Of a DNA stretch of 64,000 nucleotides, positions 59,566 through 64,000 are shown piece after piece (position 1 is the first letter of the stretch; each line of letters opens with the position of its first letter). Made by a program: the position numbers and the translations under genes. The notes beneath the pieces are model-generated. The model was not told the DNA's origin, did not search any database, and worked only from the letters and a program-made list of their open reading frames with translations. Source of the DNA: VXNE01 sp965205735. GTDB taxonomy: Bacteria; Pseudomonadota; Gammaproteobacteria; Pseudomonadales; Azotimanducaceae. Location of the stretch: contig OZ242179.1 of assembly GCA_965205735.1 (NCBI GenBank), positions 868,001 through 932,000 on the forward strand, given 5' to 3'.

Positions 59566-61050
59566 CTACGCAAACAGATTCGCAAAACGCTCGCGCAATG
59601 CGTTCTTCTGCACCTTGCCCATGACGTTGCGCGGCAAGTCGTCCACGCAAAGCACGCGCTTTGGCTGCTTGAATCGCGCCAGCGTGTCCTTCAGAGCCGC
59701 CTCGACCATCGCCAGGTCTACGGGATCGCCGCGCGGCACGACGATGGCAACCACGCCCTCTCCAAAGTCCGGGTGCGGCACGCCGATCACGGCGCTCTCC
59801 GATACCTCCGGCATGTCGTCGATCAGCGTCTCTACTTCCTTCGGGTAGACGTTGAAGCCGCCCGAAATGATCAGATCCTTGGCACGGCCGACGATGGAAA
59901 CGCGACCCTCGCCGTCCATTACGCCCAGGTCGCCGGTTTGAAAGAATCCGTCGCTTGTGAACTCCTCCGCCGTCTTGTCCAGCATTTGCCAATAGCCCCG
60001 AAAGACATTCGGGCCGCGCACCTCGATACCCCCGATTTCGCCCTTCCCCAAGGCGCCGCCATCGTCCGCGATACGGGCTTCGACCCCGGGCAAGGGGAAT
60101 CCCACGGTGCCTCCGATGCGCTCGCCGGAGAGGGGATTCGACGTGCTCATCAACGTCTCCGACATGCCATAACGCTCCAGGATCCGATGTCCTGTCCGGG
60201 CCTCGAAAGCCGCGAACGTCTGCGCCGCCAAGGGCGCGGAGCCGGAAATGAAGAGGCGCATCGCCCCGCAGGTATCCCGGGTGAACGCGTCACTGGCGAG
60301 TAGCCGCGTATAAAACGTCGGCACGCCCATCATTACCGTCGAGCGCGGCAGGTGTTCGATCACGGCGTCGGCATCGAATCGATCCAGAAAGATCATCGAA
60401 CCGCCGCCGACGAACACGCAGTGCAGGGCGACGAACAGCCCATGCACGTGGAAGATGGGCAGCGCGTGCAGCAGGACGTCGTCGGACCTCCAGCCCCAGG
60501 CGTCGCATAGCGTCCGCGCGTTGCTCGAGAGGTTTTCATGGGTCAGCATGGCCCCCTTGGGTCGGCCCGTCGTGCCGGACGTGTACACGATGGCGGCGAT
60601 ATCGACCGCGGTCCGAGATACGGTGGGTTCCCAAGGTTTGGCCGTGTCCATCCGGTCCGCGAAGGAACCGCCGCCACGCGCATCCAGCGTCGCCGTCGGC
60701 ACGGTAGATTCACCCGTGGCGGCTTCGTCGCACACGAAGAGCACGGGCTCCGCATCCGACAGGAAGTACTCGATTTCGGTTGCGGTGTAGGCGGTGTTCA
60801 GGGGAACGTAGACGGCGCCGATCTTGAGGCAGCCGAGGTAGAGCGCGAGAGCTTCCGGCGTCTTCTCCGTCTGCGTGACGACCCGGTCCCCCGGCTTGAC
60901 GTCCAAGTCCGCCAACGCCCCCGCGGCGCGCGAAACTCGCTCCTCAAGGTCAGCGTAGAGCCAATCGTCCCGATCCGGCAGCCGCACGCACGCGGCATTC
61001 GAGTCCGCGCGAAACCGCATCTCGAACAGCGTATAGACGTTTTCGTTCAT
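59566..61050 (-). CDS. matB: Malonyl-CoA synthetase-like AMP-binding enzyme
   Basis: 494 residues from the ATG at 61050; the further upstream start at 61224 is unconserved. AMP-binding motif IVYTSGTTGRPKGAMLTHEN (about 153-172), LHALPIFHVHGLFVALHCVF (typical of MatB), RYGMSETLMSTSNPLSGERI, QTGDLGVMDGEGRVSIVGRA and the catalytic Lys in LPRNVMGKVQKNALRERF. MatB converts malonate or methylmalonate plus CoA and ATP to the CoA ester. The specificity is predicted from the HVHGLF and GERxxGTVG motifs. No malonyl-CoA decarboxylase is in the window. Confidence 0.85.
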   Translation of the reverse strand: MNENVYTLFEMRFRADSNAACVRLPDRDDWLYADLEERVSRAAGALADLDVKPGDRVVTQTEKTPEALALYLGCLKIGAVYVPLNTAYTATEIEYFLSDAEPVLFVCDEAATGESTVPTATLDARGGGSFADRMDTAKPWEPTVSRTAVDIAAIVYTSGTTGRPKGAMLTHENLSSNARTLCDAWGWRSDDVLLHALPIFHVHGLFVALHCVFVGGGSMIFLDRFDADAVIEHLPRSTVMMGVPTFYTRLLASDAFTRDTCGAMRLFISGSAPLAAQTFAAFEARTGHRILERYGMSETLMSTSNPLSGERIGGTVGFPLPGVEARIADDGGALGKGEIGGIEVRGPNVFRGYWQMLDKTAEEFTSDGFFQTGDLGVMDGEGRVSIVGRAKDLIISGGFNVYPKEVETLIDDMPEVSESAVIGVPHPDFGEGVVAIVVPRGDPVDLAMVEAALKDTLARFKQPKRVLCVDDLPRNVMGKVQKNALRERFANLFA

Positions 61051-61138
61051 GGTTTTCCGCCGACGCGGCACCCCCTGAGGCGCGAATCCCAGGTCCTCAG
61101 CGCGACGCAAGGCCCCAGCCCAAAGTGGTGCCGAAGCA

Positions 61139-62149
61139 TCAAAGGCGGTACGGATGCGGACCGAAGTTGGCCTCGTAGTAGGGCGAAACCATCCGACCCG
61201 GCGGAATGACCGCGTCCACGGCACGGCAATCCTCCTCGGTCAGCGCGTAATCGGCGGCGTCCAGGTTGTCGTCTAGCTGTTCCATCGTGCGCGGCCCGAT
61301 GATGGGGCTCGTGATCCCGGGCTGCGCCATCACCCACGCCAGCGCGAACTGCGAAAGCGCCACGCCCCGATCATTTGCGATCAACTGCAACCCCTCGACA
61401 ACGTCAAAGATGCCCTGGTGGAAGCGCAGGCTCACTTGGGAACGCTCCTCGGCGAAGCGCGTTCCCGGAGGTGGCTCCTCGCCGCGCGTGTACTTCCCCG
61501 TCAGCATTCCCCCGGCCAACGGACCCCACGGAATGGTCGCCACGCCGTACGTCTGCGCCATCGGGATCAGTCCGCGCTCCACGCGACGGTCGAGCAGGTT
61601 GTACGGCATCTGCTCGCAGATGAAACGGTTGAGGGCGTACTTCTCCGATACCCACAACGACTCGACGAACTGCCACGCGGCGAAGGTGGATGTCCCGATG
61701 TAGCGCACCTTGCCGGCGCGAATCAGGTCGTCCAGGGCGCGCAACGTCTCGTCGATGGCCGTTTCCGGGCGCGGGCGATGGATCTGGTAGAGATCGATGT
61801 AGTCCGTCTGCAACCGGGACAGGCTTGCTTCGCACGCCTCGAGGATGTGCCTGCGGGATACGCCCTGCTTGTTCGGATCATCGTCGTCCATGGAACCATG
61901 AAACTTCGTCGCCAGGACGATCCGATCACGTTTGCCGTTGCGCGCCAGCGCATCGCCGACGACCTTCTCGCTCAGGCCCCGACCATAGGCGTTGGCGGTG
62001 TCGATGAAGTTGACGCCGCGTTCAATGGCCCGATCCACCATCGCGTACGCGTCGTTCGGTTCAGTCCGGCGTCCGAAGGTCATCGCACCCAGACACAAGT
62101 TGCTCACCCTGACGCCCGTACGTCCCAGCAGTCGAATTTCTACAGGCAC
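61139..62149 (-). CDS. Aldo/keto reductase
   Basis: 336 residues. LGRTGVRVSNLCLGAMTFG, the catalytic Asp/Tyr in FIDTANAYGRGLSEKVVGDA (about 50-69), Lys in LATKFHGSMDD and the His in YQIHRPRPETAIDET. The NADPH-binding end is TSPIIGPRTMEQLDDNLDA. This is a standard AKR of the large ~330-residue group. It reduces an aldehyde or ketone with NADPH. It is in one direction with the matB-like gene but 89 bases apart. Confidence 0.92.
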   Translation of the reverse strand: MPVEIRLLGRTGVRVSNLCLGAMTFGRRTEPNDAYAMVDRAIERGVNFIDTANAYGRGLSEKVVGDALARNGKRDRIVLATKFHGSMDDDDPNKQGVSRRHILEACEASLSRLQTDYIDLYQIHRPRPETAIDETLRALDDLIRAGKVRYIGTSTFAAWQFVESLWVSEKYALNRFICEQMPYNLLDRRVERGLIPMAQTYGVATIPWGPLAGGMLTGKYTRGEEPPPGTRFAEERSQVSLRFHQGIFDVVEGLQLIANDRGVALSQFALAWVMAQPGITSPIIGPRTMEQLDDNLDAADYALTEEDCRAVDAVIPPGRMVSPYYEANFGPHPYRL

Positions 62150-62303
62150 TGATGTCCCTCCTCCGTTTTTGTCGACCCGTCATTCTCTCCTTATGGGCTC
62201 GGGCCGTCCATCAGGAGTCCGCTACGTACGACGGCACGAAACCCGCGGCCGCACGACCCTATACTTCAGGCGCGACCCGGCAACACAACGGCAAGGAGCC
62301 GAG

Positions 62304-63260
62304 ATGAAGGAATTCACAGGCAAGCTCGCGGTCATCACCGGCGGCGGGACGGGCATGGGGAGAGCACTCGCCCGGCAACTGGTCGCCGAGGGTTGCAGCA
62401 TCGCCACCTGTGACATCCTCGAGGACAATCTCGCGGAAACCAGGCGGCTGTGCGAACGCGAAGCCGCCCAGGGCTGCGAGGTCAGCGCCCACCGGTGCGA
62501 CGTGGCCGTCGAGGACGAGGTCCATGCCTTTCGCGATGCCGTCAAGTCGGCGCACGACACCGACCACATCGACCTGCTGTTCAACAACGCCGGTGTCGCC
62601 GGCGGCGGAAGCTTCGTCAACGGCGACCGAAACGAGTGGGAGCGCACCTTCAGTATCTGCTGGTTCGGCGTCTACCACTGCGCCCGAGCCTTCATGCCCA
62701 TGCTGGTCGCAAGCCCCGAGGCGCACATGGTCAACACGAGCAGCGTCAACGGCTTCTGGGCGACACTGGGGCCCCATAGCAACCACTCCGCCTACAGCGC
62801 CGCCAAGTTCGCGATCAAGGGCTTCACCGAAGCGTTGATCACCGACTTCGCCAACAACGCGCCCCACGTCAAGGTATCGGTGGTGATGCCCGGCCACATC
62901 GGCACATCCATCGCCATCAACACCGGGCGGATCATGCGTAGCGGCGACTACACCAGCGAAGACTTCGCCCGCATGCGCAAACAGTTCGCGGCACTCGGCT
63001 GGATCGACGCCACGGCCAGCGACGACCAACTGCGCGAGATCATGGCCGGGATCGGCCGCGGTTTTCGCGATGGCGCGCCGACTACGGCAGAGCAGGCGGC
63101 GTCGATCATCCTGGACGGCGTCCGTGAGGATCGCTGGCGCATTCTCGTCGGCGACGATGCCCACCTTCTGGACAAGATGGTGCGGGAAGCACCGGAAGAA
63201 GCCTACACCGAGGGGTTCCTGGCTAAATTGCGCGAGCGCACGGCCTGGCATCTCGGGTGA
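62304..63260 (+). CDS. SDR-family oxidoreductase
   Basis: 318 residues from the ATG at 62304 with AAGGAG upstream. LAVITGGGTGMGRALARQLV (about 8-27), FNNAGVAGGGSF, the catalytic Ser in MVNTSSVNGFW, YSAAK, then a longer C-terminal part than classic SDRs (TSIAINTGRIMRSGDY, WRILVGDDAHLLDKMV). Length and tail resemble steroid/long-chain SDRs. NAD(P)-dependent; substrate unknown. It is divergent to the AKR gene. Confidence 0.9.
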   Translation: MKEFTGKLAVITGGGTGMGRALARQLVAEGCSIATCDILEDNLAETRRLCEREAAQGCEVSAHRCDVAVEDEVHAFRDAVKSAHDTDHIDLLFNNAGVAGGGSFVNGDRNEWERTFSICWFGVYHCARAFMPMLVASPEAHMVNTSSVNGFWATLGPHSNHSAYSAAKFAIKGFTEALITDFANNAPHVKVSVVMPGHIGTSIAINTGRIMRSGDYTSEDFARMRKQFAALGWIDATASDDQLREIMAGIGRGFRDGAPTTAEQAASIILDGVREDRWRILVGDDAHLLDKMVREAPEEAYTEGFLAKLRERTAWHLG

Positions 63261-63300
63261 TCGAACGCGCCAGGCGCAGGAACTCCCGGAGCGTATCGCC

Positions 63301-63660
63301 CTTGCATGGAACAACACTGCCACCACTGCTGGAGGACTTGCAACGTCGGAGTTCCCTAGTGCTCCGTCAAACCTAAATCTACGGGTATCTGCGGGTCTTT
63401 TTGGCCCCTGGTGGTTTTCATGCGAGGGGTGCCCCCTCGCGCTCCCCGGCTGAAGTTTGTTTTCATGCGAGGGGTGCCCCCTCGCGCTCCCCGGCTGAAG
63501 GCTCCGTTGCTCCTCCTTGTGTGGCCCCCTCGCGCCTGCCACACCGCGTCGTCGCGCCTCGCCAGGAACCAAAAATCCCTCGCAGCTACACTCGCATTTT
63601 TAGGCTTGACGGAACACTAGGCGTCACGGGCGCACTGTAATCCAGTGGGCTGAAGGCTCC
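63301..63660. repeat. 98-base repeat module split by family 3 element
   Basis: 63301-63355 and 63621-63660 are the reverse complement of the two halves of 5031-5128. Between them sits the family 3 element with its CTAG duplications. Removing element and one CTAG restores GTTCCCTAGGCGTCACGG, matching the uninterrupted copy (complement of CGTGACGCCCAGGGAAC) apart from the CCAG/CTAG change. This is a direct empty-site/filled-site comparison within one window. Confidence 0.75.
63356..63620. mobile_element. CTAG-flanked miniature element, family 3 copy B
   Basis: The element (63360-63616, 257 bases) is flanked by CTAG at 63356-63359 and 63617-63620. Ends and about 90% of the interior equal copy A at 4789-5026. 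It has two full tandem units of about 40 bases with GCGAGGGGTGCCCCCTCGC, a perfect 8-base hairpin around TGC; in copy A the units are shortened. No coding capacity. Confidence 0.75.
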
Positions 63661-63682
63661 CTGGGTGGTCAATCCGCGGTAA

Positions 63683-64000
63683 TCAGTCCTCCGATATCGC
63701 AGCCAACAAGCGCGGGGGCGAAATCGGGAGATCCCCTACGCGCACGCCCGTTGCGCCTCGAATCGCATTCGCGGTAGCGGCTAACGGCGCAACGATGGGC
63801 GTCTCGCCGCATCCCCGAACACCGAACGGATGCGAGGGATTTGCGACCTCCACAATATGCGTATCGATCATCGGCAGGTCGGACGCGACCGGCACGCGAT
63901 AGTCGAGGAACCCTGCGTTTTCCAACCTGCCTTCGGAATCCCAGATGTACTCCTCGTTCAACGCCCAGCCGATGCCCTGGACCGCCCCGCCCTGCATCTG
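63683..64000 (-). CDS. Xanthine dehydrogenase-type molybdopterin-binding subunit (C-terminal part)
   Basis: The frame is open to the window edge, so only the C-terminal ~105 residues are present. QGGAVQGIGWALNEEYIWDS, GFLDYRVPVASDLPMIDTHI, then FGVRGCGETPIVAPLAATAN and AISDATG-like NAIRGATGVRVGDLPISPPR: this is the conserved end of the molybdenum large subunit, with the catalytic Glu in GCGETP. The enzyme hydroxylates purines, aldehydes or N-heterocycles, or oxidises CO. The start lies outside the window. Confidence 0.9.
   Translation of the reverse strand, partial: QMQGGAVQGIGWALNEEYIWDSEGRLENAGFLDYRVPVASDLPMIDTHIVEVANPSHPFGVRGCGETPIVAPLAATANAIRGATGVRVGDLPISPPRLLAAISED

Noticed and set aside
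58175..59992. 605-residue version of the serine hydrolase
   Set aside because: Upstream residues are low-complexity and antisense to the end of the matB-like gene region; the ATG at 59455 begins a proper lipoprotein signal.
63416..63500. Tandem 40-base units as a possible CRISPR
   Set aside because: Only two units, no spacers; they are internal repeats of the family 3 element.
1..64000. tRNA, rRNA, transposase or integrase genes
   Set aside because: None seen on either strand; the mobile elements are all non-autonomous.

Overview
The window looks like accessory-rich chromosome of a high-GC Gram-negative bacterium, most likely a gammaproteobacterium. Two TonB-dependent outer-membrane receptors, several lipobox lipoproteins, a Cu/Zn superoxide dismutase and a sodium:alanine-type symporter point to a diderm. 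The mix of LLM flavin oxidoreductases, SDRs, CoA-transferase, MaoC, crotonase and dioxygenase genes is typical of uncultured marine or host-associated lineages. The taxon is an inference; there is no rRNA, tRNA or housekeeping marker in the window. No transposase, integrase, CRISPR array or tRNA was seen.

Layout. 0-8.6 kb is a decayed accessory zone: a truncated HAD hydrolase, a hipBA module, an intact ankyrin gene and a decayed second copy, three related small lipoproteins (one frameshifted), a winged-helix/nucleotidyltransferase pair and two small CTAG-flanked insertion elements. 8.7-16.8 kb is ordinary metabolism and transport: TSUP exporter, AGCS symporter, YihY, SDR, CmcJ-like oxygenase, DAO-type flavoenzyme, DUF2087 protein, crotonase. 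16.9-22.6 kb holds a second hipBA with tandem operators, an LLM oxidoreductase broken by a 241-bp element, a TauD-type dioxygenase, a CitE-like lyase and a small gene split by a 261-bp palindromic element. 22.6-32 kb holds MaoC, acyl-CoA dehydrogenase, relics of an RND efflux operon, a ThDP enzyme, a TonB receptor, GST and a frameshifted enoyl-CoA hydratase. 32.1-34.4 kb is a TonB receptor behind a TPP riboswitch, so a probable thiamine importer. 34.4-45.3 kb mixes toxin-antitoxin genes or relics with MaoC, SDR, EthD, CaiB-type CoA-transferase, sodC, HNH, Baeyer-Villiger monooxygenase and Gfo/Idh genes. 45.5-49.9 kb is an acoABXC-type 2-oxo-acid (acetoin) dehydrogenase operon. 50.2-64 kb has an S41 protease lipoprotein with a small secreted partner, two LLM oxidoreductases, an acyl-CoA-dehydrogenase-fold flavoprotein, a PhyH dioxygenase, a Doc relic, a serine hydrolase, malonyl-CoA-synthetase-like, AKR and SDR genes, a nested repeat, and the end of a xanthine-dehydrogenase-type large subunit.

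How it fits together. Thiamine is one thread: the aco E1 and the acetolactate-synthase-like enzyme need ThDP, a TPP riboswitch controls a TonB receptor, and a scrap resembling a thiamine-binding DUF77 protein lies after the aco operon. The second thread is genome decay by small non-autonomous elements. Three unrelated element families are each bounded by CTAG on both sides, and two of them sit inside broken genes. Toxin-antitoxin loci are numerous (two hipBA, one VapBC-like, one putative wHTH/nucleotidyltransferase pair, relics of HigBA and Doc). The best candidates for something undescribed are the CTAG-targeting element set, the riboswitch-controlled receptor, the three-member lipoprotein family and the wHTH/nucleotidyltransferase pair.
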